Shown here: piece by piece, positions 1 through 6,062 of the stretch | How the letters are laid out: every line of letters begins with the position of its first letter | How positions within the stretch are numbered: the first letter of the stretch is position 1 | Program-made: the position numbers and the translations under genes | Assembly: GCA_964570285.1 (NCBI GenBank) | Contig: CAZMXP010000097.1 | Location: forward strand, 1-8,376 | From: CAZMXP01 sp964570285 | Lineage (GTDB): Bacteria; Planctomycetota; PLA2 | Direction: 5' to 3' | Length of the DNA: 8,376 nucleotides | The notes under the pieces: generated by a model | What the model was told of the DNA's origin: nothing | What the model saw: only the letters and a program-made list of their open reading frames with translations | Database searches by the model: none

Positions 1-1
1 G

Positions 2-376
2 GCGCTCGCGCGCGGGGCGGCGGGGCGGACGGGCGAGCGGCCGGAGGAGCGACCCGAGGGGCCGGGAGGCGGCGCCGACGGCGCGCGCGGCGCGCGCCTG
101 CTGCGCCTCGTCGCGCGGCTGCCCGGGGCGGGAGGGCTCGCGCCGCACGAGGTGCGCGGCCTCTTCGAGGCGCTCGACGCCTGCTGCGCCGACCTCGCGA
201 TGGAGGAGGGCGTGTTGCGCGCGCGGTCGTTCGACCTCGCGAGGGGAGCGGCGCCCCTCGACCAGATCCCCGAGCGGCTCGCCCGCACCGCCGCGGCGGT
301 GTTGCGCGGCGCGCGCGTGCCGGAGGGCGAACTGCTCGAACAGCTCGTGCGGATCGTCGTCGCGAGCACGGGATAG
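2..376 (+). CDS. Hypothetical protein, 3' end only
   Basis: This frame is open from the first bases of the window to a TAG at 374-376, so 124 residues of the C-terminus are visible and the start lies outside. An internal GTG at 152 could act as a start, but the open frame before it keeps the same codon character, so a truncated gene is more likely. The visible part begins with a Gly/Pro/Glu/Arg-rich, probably disordered stretch (residues 5-32). A predicted helical segment follows, with Leu/Ala/Arg heptad-like content and an adjacent Cys pair (about residues 60-61, in DACCADL). I do not recognise a family. No signal peptide or membrane segment is visible in this part. It lies 81 bases upstream of the next gene on the same strand, so co-transcription is possible but not shown. 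Confidence 0.6.
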   Translation, partial: ALARGAAGRTGERPEERPEGPGGGADGARGARLLRLVARLPGAGGLAPHEVRGLFEALDACCADLAMEEGVLRARSFDLARGAAPLDQIPERLARTAAAVLRGARVPEGELLEQLVRIVVASTG

Positions 377-393
377 CGCGGGTTTCATGGCGC

Positions 394-409
394 GCGGGCG
401 CGGGCCCGC
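394..409 (+). other. Short GC hairpin between genes
   Basis: GCGGGC (394-399) and GCCCGC (404-409) are perfect inverted repeats around a 4-base loop, 17 bases after the stop of the upstream gene. No T-tract follows, so it is not a classical intrinsic terminator. It could weakly stabilise an mRNA 3' end or be a chance product of high GC. Confidence 0.25.
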
Positions 410-445
410 TGCCGCCGACGCGCGAACAAGGCCTTGGTATGGACT

Positions 446-450
446 GGAGG
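446..450 (+). promoter_or_regulatory. Ribosome binding site that fixes the GTG start at 458
   Basis: GGAGG lies seven bases before GTG 458. The longer in-frame alternative, TTG at 434, would place this site inside the coding region and add eight residues ahead of a good signal peptide. The site therefore favours the start at 458. Confidence 0.7.
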
Positions 451-457
451 TGTCACC

Positions 458-2971
458 GTGAGGAGTCTCTGTCATCCGCTCTCCGCCGCAGGCATCCTGG
501 CGATCGCCCTGCTGCTCGCCACTCCCGGCACGACGGCGGGAGGCGAACGCGTCGAGGTGTTCGGGAAGGGCCACGCGGCCACCGACCGGCCCGCCGACAC
601 GACCGACCCGCCGCCGCAGCTCACTTCCGAAGAGGCCGAGCACGACCCGGCGGTGGGGGTGTTCTTCGCCGGCACCGCCGACTACGTCGTGCACGATGGA
701 GGTCACCGCGTGCTGCCGCGGAAGGTGGACCTGAGCGACTACATCCTCTGGGCGGTCTACGGGGCGACGCTGGTCGCCCAGGGGCAGGCGACCGACACGC
801 ACCCGGCGACGGCCACCATCGTGCGCGGCGAGGCGTGGGGCGACGAGGTGATCCCGGTGTCGGTCACTCCGGCGGAGGGGGCGAGCGCCACCCTCGAGGC
901 CGAGAACGTGATCGGCTTCTCCTACTCCTACCTCATCTCGGGGCCCGCGATCGCGGAGGCCAGCGTCCAGCTCGAGGGCAACGCCTACGACATCTTCCGC
1001 AAGCCGCACCAGTTCCACCTGAGCGAACACAGCGGCGAGAGCGTCACCGCCTCCACGGAGAAGACCACCGGCACCAGCGAGTCGGAATACAGCAAGCTCA
1101 CCGCGACCTACTCGACCAACGAGAAGAGCGGCGGTGCCTCGGTGGGCGGCGAGGTCGGCTCGACCGTCGCCGACCACGACGAGCTGGCCGTCAACATCTC
1201 GCGCCGGTTCGGCAAGTCGGGAGGGAGCACCGGCGGCTCGCCGAAAGTCTCGCTGAAGGACGTCCGCCACCGGAAGACGCCCATCTCGCACACCTACCAG
1301 GTCTTCTCGGACGGCTGCGTGCAACTCGCCGCGCGGGCGGCCCCGCGCACGGACAGCGTGCCCGCCTCCGTCGTCGTGCGACTCTCGGAGTTCAAGATCC
1401 AGAACTCCCTCCGGGTGTGGAAGACCATCCACGACACCTACACGCCTCCCCCCGGCTCCGACCCCGGATCGCCCGGCGGCGTGAGCACACCCGGCGCGGG
1501 TGACGGCGGGGCGGGAGGGGGCGGCACGGGTGGCGGGGCCTCCCCGGGCGGTTCGACGCCGAGCGACACTGGCGGTGCCGCCGCGGGCGAGCCGCGAACG
1601 GCAACCGACGGATCGACGCCCGGCGAGACTCCCTCCGACGCCGGCGCGGACAACGAAGCCCCTTCCGCCGCGGATCAGGCGGCGTCGGCCGTGGACGCAT
1701 CCACGCTGCGCGTGGTTGCCACCGCGCCGCACGGTCTTGCGGGCGAGCCGGGCACGGTGCCCGGAACGCTCACGCTGCGGAGCCTCGTGCCCGCGGGGCG
1801 CGACCTGCGGTTCGCTCTGCAATCCGATCCCGCGGGCGCGCTCGATCTCTTCGCGCCTCGGATCGAAGTGCCTCGGGGGGGCCGCGGGGGGGTGGTCCAC
1901 TTCGAAGGGCGCGGCGCCGGCCACGCCGTGGTGCGCCTCACGCAGATCGAGGATGACGGTCGAGCCGGCCCACTGACACTCGAGTGTCCTGTGACATGCC
2001 ACTCCATCGCCGTGCATGCGTCGCCCCGCCTCTGGGCGGCCACGGGCGAGAGTCCGTGGACCTGCACGCGCTACCGCACGCTGCGCGTCACGGGTGGCCA
2101 GGCGGGGCTCCCCCTCTATGTCGGCCGGCTCGGCTTTCGCGGATGGGAGGACGAAGCCACATCGGTCGGGCTCTCCGTCGACGATCCTCGCGCGCTGCTC
2201 GGGCCGCTCCCGGGTACGCTCGTGATCCCTCCCGGCACGGGGCACGTCGTTCTTCCGGTCGCCATCGCGGACGCCGAGGGCAGCGCACGCTTGACCTTCT
2301 CCGCGGGCGAGGAGACCGTCGACCTCACGCTTCTCGTGCAGAAGCAGCGCTGGGCCGAGACCGGGAGGGTCGGCATCCCGGCCGGGGCGATGGGCAGAAT
2401 CCCCTTCCGCCTCAGCCATCCGGAGGAGCGGCCGCGCATGGTGACCGCGCGTGTCGAGCCGGCCGGGATCGTCGCGCTCGAGGGTGGCGCGGACGGGAGG
2501 GCTGGCGAGAGTTCGCTGCTCGCCGGCGAAACCTCATGGGAGATCCTCGCGACCGCACAAGCCGTCGGGCAGGTCGAAGTCGTGCTTGCATCGGAGGGTC
2601 TCGACCCGCAGGTGATCCCGGTCACCGTCGTCCCGGCCACGGTTGACATCGGCGACGGGAGGGTCCGCCTGCTCGACCTGCACGAAGTCTCGGGGGGGGC
2701 GCTGAGCATCACGGCGCCGCCGGGCATGGTCTTCGCCGAGGCGGCGCTCGCGCCCGAGGCCCGCGAAGTGCTGTCGCTGCGTGGCGCGGGGACCGGGCGG
2801 CTGCTCGTCGGGTTCCTGCCCGCCGGAGCGCTGACGGCCCCCGAGATCCTCGAGATCGCCTTCGCCCTCGAGGGGCCGCTTCCGGCCGACGGCTGGTTCG
2901 AGATCAAGGACTGCTTCCGCCGCGCCTCGGCGGGGGTCGCGCCGGTTCCCTACAGGATCGCGGCCCGCTAG
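458..2971 (+). CDS. Large secreted protein with Ser/Thr-rich region, Gly/Pro linker and Ig-like repeats
   Basis: The protein has 837 residues from GTG 458, chosen for its ribosome binding site. A signal peptide is clear: MRSLCHPLSA, then a Leu/Ala/Ile core, with likely cleavage around residues 25-29. Residues 30-325 form a beta-rich N-terminal region; about 190-255 is unusually rich in Ser, Thr, Gly and Glu with alternating polar residues. Residues about 329-412 are a Gly/Pro/Ser/Thr/Ala linker. After it I see three diverged beta-sandwich-like segments (about 436-522, 541-629, 640-726). Each has the pattern of a Pro-Gly turn, alternating Val/Leu strands and a closing strand, as in bacterial Ig-like domains. 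A further beta-rich tail runs to the end. Cysteines in the mature part are few (287, 510, 514, 536, 819). There is no membrane anchor, LPXTG motif or obvious catalytic motif. I do not recognise a named family. A surface or periplasmic structural or binding role is inferred. The next gene starts 50 bases downstream and is also secreted, which suggests one operon. Confidence 0.85.
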   Translation: MRSLCHPLSAAGILAIALLLATPGTTAGGERVEVFGKGHAATDRPADTTDPPPQLTSEEAEHDPAVGVFFAGTADYVVHDGGHRVLPRKVDLSDYILWAVYGATLVAQGQATDTHPATATIVRGEAWGDEVIPVSVTPAEGASATLEAENVIGFSYSYLISGPAIAEASVQLEGNAYDIFRKPHQFHLSEHSGESVTASTEKTTGTSESEYSKLTATYSTNEKSGGASVGGEVGSTVADHDELAVNISRRFGKSGGSTGGSPKVSLKDVRHRKTPISHTYQVFSDGCVQLAARAAPRTDSVPASVVVRLSEFKIQNSLRVWKTIHDTYTPPPGSDPGSPGGVSTPGAGDGGAGGGGTGGGASPGGSTPSDTGGAAAGEPRTATDGSTPGETPSDAGADNEAPSAADQAASAVDASTLRVVATAPHGLAGEPGTVPGTLTLRSLVPAGRDLRFALQSDPAGALDLFAPRIEVPRGGRGGVVHFEGRGAGHAVVRLTQIEDDGRAGPLTLECPVTCHSIAVHASPRLWAATGESPWTCTRYRTLRVTGGQAGLPLYVGRLGFRGWEDEATSVGLSVDDPRALLGPLPGTLVIPPGTGHVVLPVAIADAEGSARLTFSAGEETVDLTLLVQKQRWAETGRVGIPAGAMGRIPFRLSHPEERPRMVTARVEPAGIVALEGGADGRAGESSLLAGETSWEILATAQAVGQVEVVLASEGLDPQVIPVTVVPATVDIGDGRVRLLDLHEVSGGALSITAPPGMVFAEAALAPEAREVLSLRGAGTGRLLVGFLPAGALTAPEILEIAFALEGPLPADGWFEIKDCFRRASAGVAPVPYRIAAR

Positions 2972-2982
2972 CATGTTGGCAA

Positions 2983-3008
2983 TGCGGGGGGCTTCAAGGC
3001 CCCCCGCA
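2983..3008 (+). promoter_or_regulatory. Perfect 10-bp hairpin between the two secreted-protein genes
   Basis: TGCGGGGGGC (2983-2992) and GCCCCCCGCA (2999-3008) are exact reverse complements around a six-base loop (TTCAAG). The hairpin starts 11 bases after the stop at 2971. It is not followed by T residues, so it is not a standard Rho-independent terminator. Its C6 run (3000-3005) could instead pair with the G6 run at 3012-3017, which lies in the ribosome binding site of the next gene. It may therefore tune the expression ratio of the two genes or protect the upstream mRNA end. The structure is seen directly; the function is inferred. Confidence 0.45.
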
Positions 3009-3010
3009 CC

Positions 3011-3017
3011 AGGGGGG
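3011..3017 (+). promoter_or_regulatory. Purine-rich ribosome binding site before GTG 3022
   Basis: AGGGGGG ends four bases before the GTG at 3022. It supports that start and lies three bases downstream of the 2983-3008 hairpin, whose right arm is complementary to it. Confidence 0.55.
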
Positions 3018-3021
3018 AATC

Positions 3022-4485
3022 GTGCGCCATCACGCGTCTCGACTTGCCGCGGCGGCTCTGGCGATCCTGCTCGCGGTCGACCTTTGCGGGGCCGACGAGG
3101 AGATCCTCTCCGTCACGGTGACGGACGCCGAGACCGGGGCGCCGCTCCCCGCCGCGCGCTGCATCCTCGTCGACGTGAAGGCCGGCGCGGAGTACGCGTC
3201 GTTCGAGGGGCCCCGGTACCGGGGCCCGAGGGCACCGGTGGCCGGCGACAGGCTCTACGTCTACCTGCTCGGCTACGACGTGACGGTCTGGACCTTTCCT
3301 GAGGAGGCGGTGCTCCCGCGCCAGCTCGACATCACGCTCGCCAAGGCGCGTCAGTCCTGCACGATCGAGATCGAGGGCGACGAAGCCGCCTCGCTGCGGT
3401 ACTCCCTGACGATCTATGTCCTCACGCCCCTCCGGTGGCCCCAGCGCGTCGATCTGGGCGACGATCCGCGCGAGGCTTGCAAAGGCCCCGAGCGAGTCAC
3501 CATCCCGAAGGGGGGCGCGGCGCTGATCCTCCCCCGTTGCGACGAGGGGCTGCTCTCGCCGCACGCCTTCTACGGCCTGCCCGGCGAGACGCACCGCCTG
3601 CACTTCGACCGGGACCAGGTCGTGCCGGTCCAACTCGACGAGGTTCCCGAGGGGGTCGACCCCACCTGCATCGAGGTGCTGCCGGACTTCCTGTGGACTC
3701 CGCGCGCCTCGCCGGTGCAGATCGACGCATGGCGCCTCGGGGTGAACCGCGCGGGCTGGGGGCGCGACGGGCTTCTCCAGCGCCCCCGGCACCTGCGCCT
3801 GCGCCCGGCGGTCCCGGTCCACTTCTTCGCGCGGTTCGGGGAAGACGCCGTCTACCGGTACGTCCCCGTCGGTACCGAGGCGCTCGACCTCCGCGGGCCG
3901 CACGGGCGGAAGCGGATCGCGGCGCGTCCCCTTGTCGACGGCAGGCCCCTGCCTGCCAGCACCTGCATCGCCCCGGGGCGTCTCGACCTCTATGCCATCT
4001 CCACGCTCGTGGCGCGGCGGCGGGATCTTGCGGGATGCTGCCTGATGCTCGGCCTCGTCTCCGAGGAGTGGCAACCGGCCTTTCTCCCGCAGGCGGAGTT
4101 CCTGACCGCGTGGCATCCGACCCTCGGGCTGGTCCACATGGCGTGGGCGGACCGCGGGACGCCCTCGGGCCATCCCTATCCGGGCGCGGCGGAGGTCTCC
4201 CTCGCCCCAGGTGTCACCGCGCGCGGCTACGTATCGGTCTTCCCGACATGGAAGGGTGGGGGCAAGGGGCGCGCGACCCCTCCCGACGGTCCGCTCCGGA
4301 AGAAGTTCGCTCAAGGGATCAGCGAACTCCGGTTCCCCGGTCTCCCGATGGGCATGTACGCGATGGAGGTCCAGGTGGAGTTGGCCGATGCGTCCGGCGC
4401 TCCGGTCCCGGAGCAGACAGGCTCGCGCGAATTCGAGCTTGTGCAGGCGGCGCCGACCCACCGGATCGTGCTCGGGGCGAAGTGA
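3022..4485 (+). CDS. Secreted beta-rich protein with carboxypeptidase-regulatory-like domain
   Basis: The 487-residue protein starts at GTG 3022 behind AGGGGGG. Residues 1-24 are a signal peptide: basic MRHHASR, a core AAAALAILLAV, and probable cleavage near LCGA/DEE. Cys22 has Val-Asp-Leu before it, a poor lipobox, so a lipoprotein is unlikely. Residues about 27-107 match the look of CarboxypepD_reg-like or transthyretin-like beta-sandwich domains: strand VTVTD, then AETGAPLPAA, a loop, and strand LYVYLLGYDV. A second segment (about 390-486) has the same kind of layout, with GLPMGMYAMEV near the end. The middle (110-390) is beta-rich with scattered cysteines (113, 153, 173, 216, 315, 339, 340) and is not recognised. 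No catalytic motif is visible. It follows the 458-2971 gene by 50 bases and is probably co-transcribed, so the pair may form a cell-surface or periplasmic assembly. The function is unknown; the domain call is by pattern only. Confidence 0.8.
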   Translation: MRHHASRLAAAALAILLAVDLCGADEEILSVTVTDAETGAPLPAARCILVDVKAGAEYASFEGPRYRGPRAPVAGDRLYVYLLGYDVTVWTFPEEAVLPRQLDITLAKARQSCTIEIEGDEAASLRYSLTIYVLTPLRWPQRVDLGDDPREACKGPERVTIPKGGAALILPRCDEGLLSPHAFYGLPGETHRLHFDRDQVVPVQLDEVPEGVDPTCIEVLPDFLWTPRASPVQIDAWRLGVNRAGWGRDGLLQRPRHLRLRPAVPVHFFARFGEDAVYRYVPVGTEALDLRGPHGRKRIAARPLVDGRPLPASTCIAPGRLDLYAISTLVARRRDLAGCCLMLGLVSEEWQPAFLPQAEFLTAWHPTLGLVHMAWADRGTPSGHPYPGAAEVSLAPGVTARGYVSVFPTWKGGGKGRATPPDGPLRKKFAQGISELRFPGLPMGMYAMEVQVELADASGAPVPEQTGSREFELVQAAPTHRIVLGAK

Positions 4486-4551
4486 CCGCCGTCGCGGCCG
4501 CGCAGGCGCGACAGGGCGCGCTCCCTCCTGCCGCGCGCTTCCGGCGGCGTC

Positions 4552-4557
4552 TACGAT
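4552..4557 (+). promoter_or_regulatory. Candidate -10 element for the hisN-like gene
   Basis: TACGAT matches the TATAAT -10 consensus at four of six bases, including the key first T-A and last T. It would start transcription near 4564, giving a leader of about 55 bases before ATG 4619. Only a weak -35 (around CTGCCG, 4528-4533) is visible. The nine bases CTACGATGG (4551-4559) recur exactly on the other strand in front of the cupin gene. Confidence 0.25.
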
Positions 4558-4581
4558 GGGCAGCGATGCGAGGCGACGCGC

Positions 4582-4598
4582 GCCGCGCTCCGCGCGGC
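4582..4598 (+). other. GC hairpin in the leader of the hisN-like gene
   Basis: GCCGCGC (4582-4588) and GCGCGGC (4592-4598) are exact inverted repeats around a three-base loop, 20 bases before ATG 4619. No T-tract follows. It may be a leader structure or a chance product of GC content. No histidine-rich leader peptide or riboswitch-like fold is apparent. Confidence 0.25.
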
Positions 4599-4618
4599 AG
4601 ACCCGGGGGCGAGGACCG

Positions 4619-5449
4619 ATGAGCGAGGCGAGCCGAGGCGCGCCGGGACTCCCTCCCCGCCTTCTCGGCCGCCTCGATGCGGCCGTGAGCGCCGCGCGCG
4701 AGGCGGGCGAGGAGACCCTGCGCTGGTTCGGCGCGCGCGAGATCGGACTGAGGACCAAGGAGAACGGCACGCCGGTCACCGCCGCCGACCTCGCCGCCGA
4801 GCAGGTCCTTCTCGCGCGCCTGCTCGCGGCCTTTCCCGACGATGCCGTGCTCGCGGAGGAGTCGGGCGCCCGGCCCGGCACGAGCGGATACGAGTGGATC
4901 CTCGACCCGATCGACGGCACGAAGTCCTTCGCGCGCTCGGTGCCGCTCTACGGGACGCTGGTCGGGCTCGCGCACGCGGGGCGGCCGGTCGTCGGCGTGG
5001 CCTACTTCCCCGCGCTGGGCGAGATGGTCTACGCGGGCCGCGGCCTCGGCGCCCACTGGGTCACGGGCATCGGGGGGCGCGCCCCGGAGGTCCGCCGCCC
5101 CGCGGCCGCTTCCGCCATCGACCGCTGGGAGGATGCCTGCTTCTGCTTCACCTCGCTCTCGGGATTCGACCGCGCGGGCCTGCGCCCCGTGCTCGATCGC
5201 TTCCTCGCGCGCGCGGGCCTCTCGCGCGGCTGGAGCGACTGCTACGGCCACATGCTCGTGGCCACGGGCCGCGCCGAGGCCATGCTCGACCCGCGTCTCG
5301 CGCCATGGGACTGCGCGGCGCTGCTGCCGATCCTCGAAGAGGCGGGCGGCGGCTTCACCGACCTCGCCGGCACGGCGACCCACCTCGGCGGCAGCGGCCT
5401 CTCCTGCAACGGCCCGCTGCTGCGCGAGGCGCTCGCGATCTGCCGCTGA
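4619..5449 (+). CDS. hisN: Inositol-monophosphatase family enzyme, probable histidinol-phosphatase
   Basis: The protein has 276 residues from ATG 4619, which has GAGGA at 4611-4615. An in-frame ATG at 4556 would add 21 Arg-rich residues not typical of the family, so 4619 is preferred. All hallmarks of the Mg2+/Li+-dependent phosphatase superfamily are visible. These are GTPVTAAD (50-57), the metal ligand in LAEESG (Glu80), the WILDPIDGTKSF motif with Asp96, Ile98 and Asp99 (93-104), and the distal ligand Asp231 in PWDCAALLPI, followed by EEAGGGF. TKSFARSVPLYGTL and the DCYGHMLVATGRAEAMLDPRLAPWD segment resemble HisN histidinol-phosphatases more than SuhB or CysQ. HisN hydrolyses L-histidinol phosphate to L-histidinol, the penultimate step of histidine synthesis, in the cytoplasm. 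No signal peptide is present. No other his gene is in the window, so myo-inositol-1-phosphatase or a related sugar-phosphate activity remains possible. The superfamily call is firm; the exact substrate is inferred. Confidence 0.85.
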   Translation: MSEASRGAPGLPPRLLGRLDAAVSAAREAGEETLRWFGAREIGLRTKENGTPVTAADLAAEQVLLARLLAAFPDDAVLAEESGARPGTSGYEWILDPIDGTKSFARSVPLYGTLVGLAHAGRPVVGVAYFPALGEMVYAGRGLGAHWVTGIGGRAPEVRRPAAASAIDRWEDACFCFTSLSGFDRAGLRPVLDRFLARAGLSRGWSDCYGHMLVATGRAEAMLDPRLAPWDCAALLPILEEAGGGFTDLAGTATHLGGSGLSCNGPLLREALAICR

Positions 5450-5489
5450 ACGCCGCCGCGCCCGCCGCGTCCCCCGCGCCCCCGGGACC

Positions 5490-5506
5490 TCACGCCGGCC
5501 GCGTGA
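5490..5506. other. Small inverted repeat over the cupin stop codon
   Basis: TCACGC (5490-5495) and GCGTGA (5501-5506) are exact inverted repeats around five bases, in the region between the convergent genes, and include the cupin stop codon. There is no T-tract on either strand, so termination here is not supported by an intrinsic signal. The 40-base gap between the two genes (5450-5489) is C-rich and otherwise featureless. Confidence 0.2.
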
Positions 5507-6002
5507 GATTCATGATCTGGAACTTGAACTCCGGATAGCTCTTGACGAGCTTGCTCCGCTCGCCGATCTCGCAGTCCGCGCGCTCGTAGCCCGGCGCCAC
5601 GGTCGCGCCGAGCAGCGCGAACTTGCCCCCGGCCTCGAGGCGCATGCCCTGCCAGACTCGGCGCGGCACGTGCATCTGCGGCTCGATCCCCTCCGCGCCC
5701 GAGTTGCCGATGCGCACCGTACGCCCCGTGCCGGTCTCGAAGAGTTGCAGCATGAAGACCGGATCGCCCGCATGGAAGTGGAAGATCTCGTCGGTCTTGA
5801 GCCGGTGGAGCACCGAGTAGCAGGTCGGCGTGATGAGGTAGTAGATCGACGTGTAATGGGTCCGCGGCGCCCCGTAGCGCGCGGGCAGGCACTCCGGCGT
5901 GAACGTCTCGTCGGAGCGGAAGGTCTCGCGGAAAAACCCCCCCTCGTCCTCCAGCGGGCGCAGTCCGAGCCGCTCGATCCACTCCTCGGGCGTCTGCAGC
6001 AT
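5490..6002 (-). CDS. Cupin_5/DUF985 small cupin protein
   Basis: This is a 170-residue cytoplasmic protein of the single-domain DUF985 cupin family (Pfam Cupin_5, annotated in COGs as a predicted sugar epimerase). The family pattern is complete. It begins EEWIERLGL (6-14) followed by EGGFFRETF (20-28) and the strand SIYYLITP (52-59). Cupin motif 1 is HRLKTDEIFHFHAGDP (66-81), with candidate metal or ligand residues His66, Glu72, His75 and His77. The second motif region VPRRVWQGMRLE spans 112-123, and the protein ends with GATVAPGYE (132-140) and FQIMNLTRP. The reaction of the family is not established to my knowledge. ATG 6002 was chosen because MLQTPEEW fits the normal family N-terminus; GTG 6038 would add 12 residues with no family match. 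A TACGAT element six bases before ATG 6002 would yield a leaderless mRNA. It is convergent with the hisN-like gene and divergent from the hydrolase at 6063. Confidence 0.88.
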   Translation of the reverse strand: MLQTPEEWIERLGLRPLEDEGGFFRETFRSDETFTPECLPARYGAPRTHYTSIYYLITPTCYSVLHRLKTDEIFHFHAGDPVFMLQLFETGTGRTVRIGNSGAEGIEPQMHVPRRVWQGMRLEAGGKFALLGATVAPGYERADCEIGERSKLVKSYPEFKFQIMNLTRPA

Positions 6003-6008
6003 CGCGCC

Positions 6009-6014
6009 ATCGTA
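6009..6014 (-). promoter_or_regulatory. Candidate -10 element for the cupin gene
   Basis: Read on the minus strand this is TACGAT, within CTACGATGG. It is six bases from ATG 6002. With standard -10 to +1 spacing, transcription would begin at the A of that ATG, so the mRNA would be leaderless. No Shine-Dalgarno sequence precedes ATG 6002, which agrees with this. No good -35 is visible. Confidence 0.3.
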
Positions 6015-6044
6015 GCAATCGGGGCGGTCCCTTTGCACGCGTCA

Positions 6045-6057
6045 GGGTAGGCTACCC
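6045..6057. promoter_or_regulatory. Inverted repeat GGGTAG-G-CTACCC in the divergent promoter region
   Basis: Two perfect six-base half-sites are separated by one base, in the space between the divergent cupin and hydrolase genes. The repeat overlaps the candidate -10 of the hydrolase (TAGGCT, 6048-6053). The size and place fit an operator for a dimeric regulator, but no regulator gene is nearby and chance cannot be excluded. Confidence 0.3.
6048..6053 (+). promoter_or_regulatory. Candidate -10 element for the secreted hydrolase
   Basis: TAGGCT fits a TAnnnT -10 and lies nine bases before ATG 6063. Transcription would begin at about 6060, leaving a leader of about three bases. No Shine-Dalgarno sequence is present before this ATG. 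Confidence 0.25.
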
Positions 6058-6062
6058 GTCCG

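Noticed and set aside
427..436. Self-complementary CAAGGCCTTG upstream of the 458 gene
   Set aside because: A single 10-bp palindrome without spacer or repeats is too weak to call as an operator.
434..457. TTG start at 434 for the large secreted protein
   Set aside because: The GTG at 458 has a GGAGG site seven bases upstream and begins a well-formed signal peptide.
2968..4920. 650-codon open frame on the minus strand
   Set aside because: It lies opposite two well supported plus-strand genes, is Arg/Pro-rich without domain features, and is a typical antisense artefact of GC-rich codon usage.
6003..6038. GTG start at 6038 for the cupin gene
   Set aside because: The 12 extra residues do not match the family N-terminus, no ribosome binding site precedes it, and a -10-like element lies inside the extension.
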